64,000 bases of DNA from Alcanivorax sp. DSM 26293 (lineage in GTDB: Bacteria > Pseudomonadota > Gammaproteobacteria > Pseudomonadales > Alcanivoracaceae). The stretch is from the NCBI RefSeq assembly GCF_900107995.1, contig NZ_FNUM01000002.1, positions 208,283-272,282 on the forward strand, read 5' to 3'. Positions 16,977-26,800 of this stretch are shown here, in pieces. Position 1 is the stretch's first letter; each line of letters opens with the position of its first letter. Position numbers and translations under genes: made by a program. Under the pieces are notes generated by a model. That model saw only the letters and a program-made list of their open reading frames with translations, searched no databases and was not told the origin of the DNA.

Positions 16977-18245
16977 ATGACCCTTCGCCTTCTTCTGGCT
17001 TTTTGCACTCTGGGTTTCACCGTCACGGCGGAGGCGCAATGTCGCTTCGATCCGCTGGATCAAGGCCGCGTGGTGAAAATTTCCGGCGCGCAGCTGCCCG
17101 CCGCATCCGGCATGTCGCTATCCAGTCTTTCGGTCATGCGGGTGGAGAAAGGGCGCTTTATCCCGGTGGCCTACCAGTTCGATGAAATGGACCAGAAGGG
17201 CATGGTCTGGTTTGCGGATTCAGGCTTCGAGCTGGCAGGTTCTCCAGGCCAACTGGATGGGCAAGACCAGCTGCTCATGATGCTGACAGATGCAGGCCCG
17301 CGGGCGCCGGCAGACCTCAAGCCGGAACAGGGTGAGCTCATTGCCAGGCTGACCGTCGCAGAGGATTGCCATTTCTATCTGGTCCAGGGGAATCCTGAAC
17401 GAAGTGACAATTACTATGTAGCCCACGATATCGACAGTGGCGAAACCCGCACGGCGCTTTATCAGCTGGATGTGGATCCGGATAATGAATTGAACTGGCG
17501 CTATCTGGGTTATCGGGGCTATCTGGGCGAGGGGTCAATCATCGATACCCTGAAAATGCGCATGAGTGCCGGTGTACTGTCCCGGTTTACCCGCATGACC
17601 CTGGATAATCACAACCTCAGACCCAAACGGGTGGGGTTTTCTGTGGGGCCGATTCGTTCGGTGATGCATTTGCGTACCAAGGTGGTACTGGCCGGTATTC
17701 CCGTGATGACCATCCAGGTACAGGCCATGCGCTACGCGGCGCATTATGAAGCGCATACCTACGCCAAAATTCCCGACCTTTATCGAGCGACCCTGAAAGA
17801 GCCGGAAGTGTCGGTGACTGTGGATGGCAACAATCAGTCAGGCGCCGCTGTGTACACAGCAAATTTTGTCGACTCTCCGGTGATTGTCGACGGCAAACCG
17901 GATGATCAGGCGTTTGCTGACCAGGCGCTCACCATGGATGCCAACTGGATCCTGTTTGACAGCCAGCGGGATTTTGCGCTGCTCACCCATCTCACCGTGC
18001 CTGATGAGCTCATGGAAACGCCGCTGGCGCTCATTTATCAGGATGATGCCTCGTTGACGGTGGAGCCGGAACAATTTCCCGGCCAGCTTCCCAACCTGGG
18101 TTACTCCCTGCATGGCTGGCCGCAGCCGGAGGAGCTGCGGTTTACCGTGAGCCTGTATTTCGAAGAGGGTTTGAAAGGTTTTGCCGCAGACCAGTTCGCC
18201 ACGAGGCGGTCCGCCGAGGTCCCGGTGCAGGTAAGGGACCGTTAA
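16977..18245 (+). CDS. Unknown exported protein in the gspN position
   Basis: A 422-residue protein that I do not recognise. It begins with a clear signal peptide (M-T-L-R-L-L-L-A-F-C-T-L-G-F-T-V-T-A-E-A) and has no later membrane segment, so it is probably periplasmic or secreted. A Cys just after the cleavage region and one near residue 131 could form a disulfide. The mature part is rich in Asp, Tyr and beta-strand-like alternation. Its ATG lies one base after the gspM stop, so it belongs to the secretion operon. It does not look like GspN, which is shorter and membrane anchored. It may be an accessory factor or a substrate; this is inference. Confidence 0.8.
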   Translation: MTLRLLLAFCTLGFTVTAEAQCRFDPLDQGRVVKISGAQLPAASGMSLSSLSVMRVEKGRFIPVAYQFDEMDQKGMVWFADSGFELAGSPGQLDGQDQLLMMLTDAGPRAPADLKPEQGELIARLTVAEDCHFYLVQGNPERSDNYYVAHDIDSGETRTALYQLDVDPDNELNWRYLGYRGYLGEGSIIDTLKMRMSAGVLSRFTRMTLDNHNLRPKRVGFSVGPIRSVMHLRTKVVLAGIPVMTIQVQAMRYAAHYEAHTYAKIPDLYRATLKEPEVSVTVDGNNQSGAAVYTANFVDSPVIVDGKPDDQAFADQALTMDANWILFDSQRDFALLTHLTVPDELMETPLALIYQDDASLTVEPEQFPGQLPNLGYSLHGWPQPEELRFTVSLYFEEGLKGFAADQFATRRSAEVPVQVRDR

Positions 18246-18290
18246 CAGGCGGTAAGGCCTGCCTATTCAGTGTCTGCCGGCGTGATACAA

Positions 18291-18334
18291 GACAAAGACG
18301 GTTTCGCTGCCCGTTGCAGGTCGCCGTCTTTGTC
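18291..18334. repeat. Inverted repeat between convergent genes
   Basis: Perfect 11-bp inverted repeat (GACAAAGACGG / CCGTCTTTGTC) with a 22-base spacer that contains a smaller CTGC/GCAG stem. It lies between the ends of two convergent genes and may act as a bidirectional terminator, although there is no T run. Confidence 0.5.
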
Positions 18335-18358
18335 GGCACGGAAATCGTGCTGTGTTGT

Positions 18359-20047
18359 TCAGAATGGCCGTTCCGGCGTCAGTGAAATGGCTTCTTCCCG
18401 GGTCAGCGGCAACCAGACATCCCCCTTCACTGTGGCATTTCTCGCCAGGAAAGCGGAATTGAGCGGGAACTGGGTGGTAAATCCGTAAATCACCAGCCCG
18501 ACACGATCGCCTCCTTTCAGGGGTTGGCTCACCGCCGGCAACTCCATATTGTGGATGCCTTTTTCCGGCAGGGGCGTCAATTGCTCACTGGCCACGTGTA
18601 CCCGGCGGCGGTTGGCGTGTTGAATGCCGACCCCGACAAAGACCGGCATGCTTTTGCCGCCTGAGGTGCCGGCCAGGCTCAGCGCAATGCGGGGCTTGCC
18701 CAACAGCACCTCATCGTCACCCCGGGCCACATACAGCGGCACGAATTTCGGACGCCCGAAACCGCCATTGGGTTCCAGCTCGCGAAGGTCTGCACCGGGC
18801 CACATGGCCCGGAACATATCGCCACCAATATCGAACCCGGCCATCAGCCATTCAAAGGCTCCGGCAAGGGGGATAGTGACGCGGGTGGGGGAGAGGGCAT
18901 AACGGCTACCCCCGTCGAGGATGCCGTTTTCTTCCATGGCTATCCCGCGGTCGCGGGTCACGTTGATGCAGTATTGGGGAACAGTGGCGTCTTCTCCACG
19001 CAGCTTTTCGTCCCACCAGTTGATAATGGTATCAACGGTTGTTTCGCTGTAGTCGCCACAGTGCACCATGTCATCGGTTTGGTAGAAGGGCACCCAGCCG
19101 CGCCATTTCTGAATTGGCCAGGGCATGACATGGCCGCTTTCCATACCGATAATGCGCGCGTCACGTCCTTGTGCCTGCCAGCAGTCATAATTTTTTTCTG
19201 CCTGCTGGAAAGGGAACAGGCTGTCGCTGAAACCCTGGATAAAGAGGGCGTCCGCATGGGGAGTTTTGCCCTGATCGCAGTACCTGGCGGCGCTGCGCTC
19301 ATACATCAGTGCCTGCATGTCACGGCTTACCGTGCCATCAAAGGCGCTGCGCCAGGGATCCGCAAACATCTCTCCAATATCAAAACCACTATTGATCCCT
19401 CCGAATCCGAGCAATACTGCCCCCCAGGCTGTGCGGAATTCGCCATTGGGAGCGATGCTGTTCATGTCATACCAGCCGGTAAGCGGCACCAGGGCTTTTA
19501 AACGGGGTTCGGTGAAAGCCGCCAGGGTTTGCAGGCCGGCTCCGTAGGATTCGCCTATCATGCCGATGGCGGGGCTGCCGTCTTCCAGCCGCTTGACTCC
19601 GGGCAGATGGGCCAGGGACCAGTCAATGACCTGGCTCAGGTCAGCCACTTCGTAGTCCGGGTCCATCATGTGAACCCGGCCCTGGGACTGGCCCCAGCCT
19701 CGCTGGTCATAGAAGACCACCCAATAACCGGCTTTCCAGGCGGCAATGGCGGCCTCCCCGGTGAGGATTGCCTTGCCGTAGACGGACAGCGGGCGCTTCG
19801 CACGGAAACCGCCAAAACCGTGGGTGGCAATGACCAGCGGCGCACTTTGGCCGCTCTGCAACGCCGGTTGATAGACCGTGGCGGCCAGTTTCTTGCCATC
19901 CCGTGTGGGGATGCGAACCTGGTAGTAATCCGCTTCGAGGGCCTGGGTGGTAAGGCGATCATTGGTTTTGGGAAGGCTGGTGGTGGCACAGCCGGTAATG
20001 GCGAAGGCGCCCAGAAAAAGGGCTATCGACATGAAGAGCGGTCGCAT
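18359..20047 (-). CDS. S15/CocE-like alpha/beta hydrolase, predicted lipoprotein
   Basis: A 562-residue hydrolase of the peptidase S15 / CocE acyl-esterase type. The N-terminus is a lipoprotein signal (A-F-A-I-T-G-C, lipidated Cys20). The alpha/beta fold shows the oxyanion segment THGFGG (75-80), DQRGWGQ, and the nucleophile S167 in GESYGAG. The second half resembles the jelly-roll C-terminal domain of X-Pro dipeptidyl peptidases. The substrate cannot be read from sequence: a peptide or an ester is possible. It ends convergently against the type II secretion operon and is divergent, by 47 bases, from the DUF1461-like gene. Confidence 0.82.
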   Translation of the reverse strand: MRPLFMSIALFLGAFAITGCATTSLPKTNDRLTTQALEADYYQVRIPTRDGKKLAATVYQPALQSGQSAPLVIATHGFGGFRAKRPLSVYGKAILTGEAAIAAWKAGYWVVFYDQRGWGQSQGRVHMMDPDYEVADLSQVIDWSLAHLPGVKRLEDGSPAIGMIGESYGAGLQTLAAFTEPRLKALVPLTGWYDMNSIAPNGEFRTAWGAVLLGFGGINSGFDIGEMFADPWRSAFDGTVSRDMQALMYERSAARYCDQGKTPHADALFIQGFSDSLFPFQQAEKNYDCWQAQGRDARIIGMESGHVMPWPIQKWRGWVPFYQTDDMVHCGDYSETTVDTIINWWDEKLRGEDATVPQYCINVTRDRGIAMEENGILDGGSRYALSPTRVTIPLAGAFEWLMAGFDIGGDMFRAMWPGADLRELEPNGGFGRPKFVPLYVARGDDEVLLGKPRIALSLAGTSGGKSMPVFVGVGIQHANRRRVHVASEQLTPLPEKGIHNMELPAVSQPLKGGDRVGLVIYGFTTQFPLNSAFLARNATVKGDVWLPLTREEAISLTPERPF

Positions 20048-20094
20048 GGCGCTACGTCCTCTGTTTATTATTCTGGTTTATGCTTGGGGATATT

Positions 20095-20853
20095 ATGAAA
20101 AAAACAGTACAAAAAAGCCGGGTCGCTGCCACTTTAGTGTGGTTCTTCTACGCTGTCACGGTTGTATTGCTTTCCGTTCTTATCAGTTGGGCATTATACA
20201 GCCAGGCCAATTACGGGTACGGGTTCTGGTACCAGCAATTAGACATTGATACGCATATACAGGAATACGGCCCCAAGAATCGCTTTCGATACGGTTTTGA
20301 GCAATTGCCGAGCGAACAGCATATCCAGGCGTTTGAGCAAATACGGGATGCCGTGCATCAGCAGGGCGAAGGCCTGGCGGATATTCATTACACCTTGCCT
20401 GGCCGGAAACCGGTGCCGTTACTGCATGAGGCAGAGATTCGTCATCTGCAGGACGTGGCCGATCTGATCGATGTCGGCCGCTGGCTGATGGTTGCCCTGG
20501 CACCACTCTGGGTGTTGCTGTCCCTGTTGTGTATCCGCCTGGCCATACCGCCCATGCGCCAGCGAATTCTGATAACTGTTTTCGCACTGGGGGCTATGAT
20601 AGCGTGGTTGGCCATTGTCGGGCCGACGCAGATTTTTTATCAGTTTCACGTCTGGCTGTTTCCTGCGGAGAACCAATGGTTTTTCTACTGGCAGGATTCG
20701 CTGATGAGCACTCTGATGAAAGCGCCGGTACTGTTCGGGGGAATTGCCGCGGCAATCGCTCTGGGGGCACTGCTGCTGACGCCGGTGTTGTACGGGTTGG
20801 GGCTGCGGCTGTCGAAAAACATCGTCAAACAAGAATCAGGTCATGGGCATTGA
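20095..20853 (+). CDS. DUF1461-like integral membrane protein
   Basis: A 252-residue polytopic membrane protein with about five hydrophobic segments (near 13-38, 125-150, 160-180 and 210-235). The segment YQFHVWLFPAENQWFFYWQDSL resembles the conserved F-H-x-x-x-F ... W-x-F region of DUF1461 (TIGR01906), a family that includes the Lit lipoprotein transacylase of Gram-positives. Function here is unknown. The ATG with GGGGA four bases upstream was preferred to an ATG five codons earlier. It overlaps the next gene by 11 bases, so the two are coupled. Confidence 0.65.
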   Translation: MKKTVQKSRVAATLVWFFYAVTVVLLSVLISWALYSQANYGYGFWYQQLDIDTHIQEYGPKNRFRYGFEQLPSEQHIQAFEQIRDAVHQQGEGLADIHYTLPGRKPVPLLHEAEIRHLQDVADLIDVGRWLMVALAPLWVLLSLLCIRLAIPPMRQRILITVFALGAMIAWLAIVGPTQIFYQFHVWLFPAENQWFFYWQDSLMSTLMKAPVLFGGIAAAIALGALLLTPVLYGLGLRLSKNIVKQESGHGH

Positions 20854-22855
20854 AGTACTGACTGCTGACGCGCAGGGCAGCGAAAACCTGCAGCGCTGGG
20901 CGGCCATGGGGCTGCCTGTGCCGCCGAGCTGGCGAGTGGGCCGGGAAGTGGTACAAGACAATTCGCCGGAATCCCTGGCACAACAACTGCGTGCGTTGCC
21001 ACGCATGTTTAGCGAAGACCGTTACTGGGTCCTGCAACAGGGGCCAATGAACCCGGACTCCCGCCGGGAAAGCTTGCTCAACCTGGATTCTGATGAGTCC
21101 CTGGCGGCAGCGTTGCGGAGTATTTTTCAGCGTGAGCAGGGGCCGGATCATGTGGTGATTCAGGCATTACCGCGCCAGCAGGCTGCTGGTGTTCTGTTTA
21201 CCCGTCATCCGCTCCGACAAGACCTGCCTCACATGGTGGTGGAAGGGGTCCTGGACGGCAGTAATGACCGCCAGCGGCTGATCTTCGATGAGGATGGGCG
21301 CCTGGTGCATGCTTCTCATGGAGACAATGCCCTGGGTGATCAGGTGGGCGAACCGTTGTTGCGCGGGCTCCATGAGCAGCTGAAGCAGAATTTCAAACGG
21401 CCCCAGGCCGGGGAATGGGTGTTTGATGGGCAGCAGCTGTGGCTGTTGCAGACCCTGCCGGTCGGCTCTCTTCCCATGCCCCGGGAGGCATGGACGCGTC
21501 GGGCCGGCAGTGGGTTATTTATCCAGGTGGAGACGCCGCTCTGGTACACCTTGCAGGGGCGGTGGCTGAAGACGGCCTTCTGGGAGCCCCTTGTGGGGCA
21601 ACATGGCTGGCAATCCCTGGCCAAGGTGGAGCCCTATCGGCGGCAGCACAGCCATCTTTACACCAACTGTGCGTTTTTCCGTGAATTACAGGGCCAGCAT
21701 GCCGGCGTCAGCCGTTTTCTGCCACCGGCATGGCAGCAGCTGGAGGCCGAACCGGGGCCGGTTTCACCGGGTCGCCTGGCTGACCGGGTGGCGGTTTACC
21801 GGCACCAGTTGACACTGGCCCGTGTCAGCCGGGACCTGAAACGCTGGCAACAGCCTGCCGCGACCCAGGAAGGGCTATGGCGTGGCTTCATGCAGCTTGA
21901 TGGCATGGGGGAGCGACTCAGTGGCGTTGAAGGCGAGGTGGGATATCTGGCCTTGCCGGACCGCAGCCAACATTACACGGCGCCGTTCCCTTTATCGTGG
22001 TTGGTCAGCGGTGCAGAAAAGGATGCCATCGACGCGCTGGTGGCGGGGCGTAGCGACGTCCTGGCAGAGACCGGCCTGCGTCCGGGGGCCGATCCGGTTC
22101 ATGCGCCCCTGAGCGAGAATCCGGCCCAGGCCGGCAACCTGCATACGCTTTACGCGATCACCAGCGGGGAGCCTTCGGTGACGTGTGCCGAGCCCTCCAC
22201 GGAGGATGCGCGCTGGCTGGCATTGGCCCGTCAGGCTCGTGGGTTGCGTTTTGCCATCGGTAACCGGTTGCGCAGCCTGTTGCGCGCCATGGGGGCGGTG
22301 GCGGTCAATCAGGGGCGACTGCAACACCCCGATGACATCTATTTCCTCTATTTCGATGAGTTGTGGCAGTTATGGATGGGCCAGCAACTGCCTGCCAGTG
22401 CCAGTCGCGAGGTGATCGGGGAGCGGAAACTCCGCTACCTCGATGATGGCTTACAGGGAGCGCCTGACTGGAAAATGGATCAAATCGGTTACGGCTTTGG
22501 CGGCGGCCAACGCCTGAGTCCTTTGCTGCGCGGGGTATCGCTGGTGCCGGGCAGGGCAGAGGGGCCGATACGGCGGGTGTGCAGTGCCTGGAGCCTGAAC
22601 CGGATATGCCCGGGGGATATTGTGGTGGTTGATCAGGTAGAACCCGCCTGGCTGCCCTGGCTGGTCCAGGCCGGGGGCCTGGTCATTGCCGAAAAGGATC
22701 CCTGTAATGGCGCCGCCAGCCTGGCCGTCACTTACGGGATTCCTGCGATTTGGTCAGCCAATGACGTCATGCACAGCGTCCAGGATGAGTTGCCCGGGCA
22801 CCTGGATGCCACCCACGGCAGGCTTGATGTGTCCGCGGAGATTGCAGAAGATTGA
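20843..22855 (+). CDS. Degenerate PEP-synthase/PPDK-like protein
   Basis: A 670-residue protein related to phosphoenolpyruvate synthase, pyruvate phosphate dikinase and rifampin phosphotransferase. The N-terminus has MGLPVPPSW and AGVLFTRHP (about 115-123), as in the PPDK ATP-grasp domain. The C-terminus (about 590-640) resembles the swivelling PEP-utiliser domain, with GDIVVV and YGIPAI. At the place where the family carries G-x-x-S-H-x-A with the phosphorylated His, this protein reads D-P-C-N-G-A-A-S, so the His is missing. The glycine-rich RSSA/SFAG part of the ATP-grasp is also not obvious. It is probably not an active dikinase; its role is unknown. It lies between two membrane-protein genes. 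Confidence 0.7.
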   Translation: MGIEVLTADAQGSENLQRWAAMGLPVPPSWRVGREVVQDNSPESLAQQLRALPRMFSEDRYWVLQQGPMNPDSRRESLLNLDSDESLAAALRSIFQREQGPDHVVIQALPRQQAAGVLFTRHPLRQDLPHMVVEGVLDGSNDRQRLIFDEDGRLVHASHGDNALGDQVGEPLLRGLHEQLKQNFKRPQAGEWVFDGQQLWLLQTLPVGSLPMPREAWTRRAGSGLFIQVETPLWYTLQGRWLKTAFWEPLVGQHGWQSLAKVEPYRRQHSHLYTNCAFFRELQGQHAGVSRFLPPAWQQLEAEPGPVSPGRLADRVAVYRHQLTLARVSRDLKRWQQPAATQEGLWRGFMQLDGMGERLSGVEGEVGYLALPDRSQHYTAPFPLSWLVSGAEKDAIDALVAGRSDVLAETGLRPGADPVHAPLSENPAQAGNLHTLYAITSGEPSVTCAEPSTEDARWLALARQARGLRFAIGNRLRSLLRAMGAVAVNQGRLQHPDDIYFLYFDELWQLWMGQQLPASASREVIGERKLRYLDDGLQGAPDWKMDQIGYGFGGGQRLSPLLRGVSLVPGRAEGPIRRVCSAWSLNRICPGDIVVVDQVEPAWLPWLVQAGGLVIAEKDPCNGAASLAVTYGIPAIWSANDVMHSVQDELPGHLDATHGRLDVSAEIAED

Positions 22856-22885
22856 CCGGGTCACATCTCACCCCATGGCCCAGTG

Positions 22886-23683
22886 ATGAATAACGATAAT
22901 AACCCGCAGGAAGAGGATACCCGCCCCTTTGTGGCACCCTGTCGTACCATCGCCCCGTCTGCGCCTTTGCGCTGGTTACGCAAGGGCTGGCAGGATTTTC
23001 GTGCGGCTCCGGGGCCGAGCCTGATCTACGGATTGATGATGGTGGGCCTCAGCTACTTGATTACTGGCGCCACCTGGTGGTTTGGCAACATGGGGCTGTA
23101 TCTGGGGCTGATCTCCGGCTTTGTCTTCCTGGGACCCATTCTTGCCCTGAACCTCTATAACATCAGCATTCAGCTGCAGCAGGGCCGGGTGCCCACGCTG
23201 AGGGAGAGTCTGCGCCAGGCCAGGCAGTGCATGGGCGATGCGCTGACCTACACGGTGATCATGATTGTGGTCTTCCTGATCTGGGCTCGTGCCGCCAACC
23301 TGATTTACATTTTCTATCCGGTCAACGAATGGCACTGGAAAGATATCGTGTTGTTCTTCGGAGTGGGCAGCAGTGTCGGTGCCGTGTTCTGTGCCATTAT
23401 CTTCACTGCCAGCGTGTTTTCCTTGCCGATGATCATGGATCGCCGCACGGACATGGTGACCGGCGTGATCACGAGCATCAATGCGGTGTTGCGCAACAAG
23501 CTGGCGCTGTTTGTCTGGGCCAGCCTTATTGGCGTCTGCTTGCTGTCAGGATTGCTGACGGCCTATCTGGGGCTTGCTGTGCTGCTCCCGGTGCTCGGCT
23601 ATGCCACCTGGCACGGCTACCGGGAATCGATTGATGCCAGTGCATGGGAGGCCCGCTTCGAACTTCCGCAGGAGCATCACTGA
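22886..23683 (+). CDS. DUF2189-family membrane protein
   Basis: Integral membrane protein of about 265 residues, matching the DUF2189 pattern: a short cytoplasmic N-terminus with P-L-R-W-L-R-K-G-W-Q-D-F, then six hydrophobic segments including LIYGLMMVGLSYLITG and GLYLGLISGFVFLGPILAL. The middle contains FSLPMIMDRRTDMVTGV, typical of the family. Function is unknown. GTG one codon upstream is an alternative start. It closes a three-gene plus-strand group and is convergent with metH. Confidence 0.75.
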   Translation: MNNDNNPQEEDTRPFVAPCRTIAPSAPLRWLRKGWQDFRAAPGPSLIYGLMMVGLSYLITGATWWFGNMGLYLGLISGFVFLGPILALNLYNISIQLQQGRVPTLRESLRQARQCMGDALTYTVIMIVVFLIWARAANLIYIFYPVNEWHWKDIVLFFGVGSSVGAVFCAIIFTASVFSLPMIMDRRTDMVTGVITSINAVLRNKLALFVWASLIGVCLLSGLLTAYLGLAVLLPVLGYATWHGYRESIDASAWEARFELPQEHH

Positions 23684-23807
23684 AGAGACGGGTGGGGGCG
23701 TGGCACTCAAAATTCTCCCGACTCGCAGGCGCGGCCGGCAGCGTGGGGCGTCCGGTCCCGAAACACTGCCGTTGCCATGGGGCTTCTTGCGCCTTTGCAG
23801 TCCTGGT

Positions 23808-26800
23808 TCAGCTTTGCTCTTCGTCCATGTAGCCCAATAGATGCGGCACCATGCGCTCGATTTCCTTGCGAGTCATTCCCTTGCGGGCGGCATAGTCATC
23901 CATCTGATCCTTGGCCAGCTTGCCGGTGCCGAAGTACTTGGCTTCCGGGTGAGAGAAATACCAACCGGACACCGCCGCAGCAGGCAGCATGGCGTAGCTT
24001 TCCGTCAGGGTCATGCCAGCATTCTTCTCCGGCTCCAGCAGCTCCCAGAGCAAGGCTTTTTCAGTGTGGTCCGGGCACGCCGGGTAGCCAGGGGCAGGGC
24101 GAATACCCCGGTATTTTTCACTGATCATGTCCTGGTTGCTGAGGGCTTCATCGCTGGCGTAGCCCCAGTAATCCTTACGCACCTTTTCGTGCATGCGCTC
24201 GGCCAGTGCTTCTGCCAGCCGGTCAGCCAGCGCCTTGAGCATAATGGAAGAGTAGTCATCGTGGTCCGCTTCAAAACGTGCCACGTGTTCGTCGATGCCG
24301 ATGCCGGCGGTGACGGCAAAGCCGCCCAGCCAGTCGGTGAGGCCGGTTTCCCTGGGCGCGATAAAGTCGCTGAGACAGAAGTCAGGCTTGCGCTCTTTAC
24401 TTCCTTGCTGATGGCTCTTGGTCCGGTCGAGCTGCTGGCGCAAGTGATGGAGGGTCATGAAGGCCTCCTTGTCACCGGGGTTACGGTACAGCTCGATATC
24501 GTCCATGACCGAGTTTGCAGGCCAAAAACCTATTACTGCACGGGCAGTTAGCCACTTTTCTTCAACGATTTTCTCAAGCATTGCCTGGGCATCACGGTAA
24601 AGCTTGGTGGCTTCAGTACCGACCACCTCGTCTTCCAGAATGCGCGGAAATTTACCGGCAAGCTCCCAGGAGCGGAAGAAGGGGGTCCAGTCGATACGCT
24701 GCACCAGATCCTCCAGCGGGTAATCGTCGAACACCTTCAGACCTTTCACCTTTGGCTCGGGCGGGGTATAGCTGGACCAGTCTGGCTGGAAGCGATGCTG
24801 CCGGGCCTGCTCAATGGAAATCAGGCTGCGGTCAACCTGCTGCTGTTTCCGGCGCACGCGCAGGCCTTCGTAGGTTTCCTTCAATTCGGCCACATAATCA
24901 GCCTTGGCCGTCTTGGAGAGCAATTTGGAGGCGACACCCACCGCCCGGGAGGCATCGGCGACATGCACCACTGCCTGCTCGTAGGCCGGGTCGATCTTCA
25001 CGGCGGTGTGGATGCGGCTGGTGGTGGCGCCGCCGATCATCAACGGCAGATCCATGCCCAGGCGCTGCATTTCACTGGCCACGTGAACCATTTCATCCAG
25101 AGACGGCGTGATCAGACCGGACAGGCCAATGATATCCACCTTCTCTGCCTGGGCCGTTTCCAGAATCTTCTCGCAGGGTACCATCACGCCCATATCGACC
25201 ACGTCGTAGCCGTTACACTGCAGTACCACGCCGACGATATTCTTGCCGATATCGTGTACATCGCCTTTTACCGTGGCCATCAGGATCTTGCCGTTGGCCT
25301 CGTCCTGGGTGCCAAGCTCCTCCTTTTCCTTTTCCATGAAGGGGAGCAGGTAGGCCACGGCCTTTTTCATCACCCGGGCGGATTTCACCACCTGGGGCAG
25401 GAACATCTTGCCTTCACCAAACAGGTCGCCGACCACGTTCATGCCATCCATGAGCGGCCCCTCGATCACGTGCAGGGGCCGGGCGGCATTCTGGCGTGCC
25501 AGTTCGGTATCCTCGTCCACGTAATCGGCGATGCCTTTCACCAGGGCATGTTCGAGACGCTTTTCCACGTCCCATTCACGCCAGGCCAGATCCTCTTTCT
25601 TGGCTTTTTCGGCGCCGCTTCCCCGGTATTTTTCGGCCAGATCGAGCAGAATTTCGGTGCCATCCTCACGGCGATTAAGCACCACGTCTTCTACGGCGTT
25701 GCGAAGTTCTTCAGGAATATCCGCATAAATCGCCAGCATGGCCGGGTTAACGATGCCCATGTCCATGCCATTGCGAATCGCGTAGTAGAGGAACACGGCA
25801 TGAATCGCTTCACGGACAGTGTCATTGCCGCGGAAGGAAAAGCTCACGTTGGAAACGCCGCCGGAAATCATGGCGTGGGGCAGGGTACGCTTGATGTCCG
25901 CCACGGCTTCGATGAAGTCCACGGCGTAGTTGTTGTGCTCTTCAATGCCGGTGGCGATGGCAAAGATATTGGGGTCGAAGATAATGTCTTCCGGCGGGAA
26001 ATCCACTTCTTCAGTGAGCAGCTTGTAGGCTCGGGTACAGATTTCCACTTTGCGCTCACGGGTTTCCGCCTGGCCTTCCTCATCAAAGGCCATGACGATC
26101 ACTGCCGCACCGTAACGACGCAGCAGTCGCGCCTGGTGCAGGAAGGCGTCTTCACCTTCCTTCATGGAAATGGAGTTCACCACCCCCTTGCCCTGGATGC
26201 ATTTCAAACCGGCCTCGATCACTTCCCACTTGGAGGAATCGATCATGATCGGCACCTTGGAGATCTCCGGTTCAGATGCCACCAGGTTAAGGAACTTCAC
26301 CATGCACTCGGCGGATTCCAGCATCCCCTCATCCATGTTGATGTCGATGATCTGGGCGCCGTTCTCCACCTGGTCACGGGCCACGTCCAGGGCAGCGTCG
26401 TAATCCTCTTCCTTGATCAGGCGCAGAAAGCGTTTGGAGCCGGTCACATTGGTCCGCTCGCCCACGTTAACGAACAGGGAGTCCTTGCTGATGGTGCAGG
26501 GCTCCAGGCCCGACAACCGGCAGGCGATCTCGATATCGGGAATCTGTCGTGGCGGCAATCCCTCCACGGCCTCCGCCATGGCGGCAATGTGCTCGGGGGT
26601 GGTGCCGCAGCAGCCACCGATGATGTTGAGGAACCCCTTTTCGGCCCAACCGCGGATTTCCCTGGCCATGGTGGCCGGATCAAGATCGTATTCCCCCATT
26701 TCGTTGGGCAGGCCAGCGTTGGGGTGAGCGGACACGTAGGTCTCGGAAATCCGTGACAGCTCTTCGATATAGGGGCGCAGCTCCATGGGGCCCAGCGCAC

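Noticed and set aside
16977-18245. GspN identity for the gene after gspM
   Set aside because: GspN is about 250 residues with a membrane anchor. This protein is 422 residues with a cleavable signal peptide and no similarity that I can see.
24795-26756. Long open frame (653 codons) on the plus strand opposite metH
   Set aside because: It is a shadow of metH codon usage: His/Gly/Val-rich composition, no ribosome-binding site and no recognisable domain.
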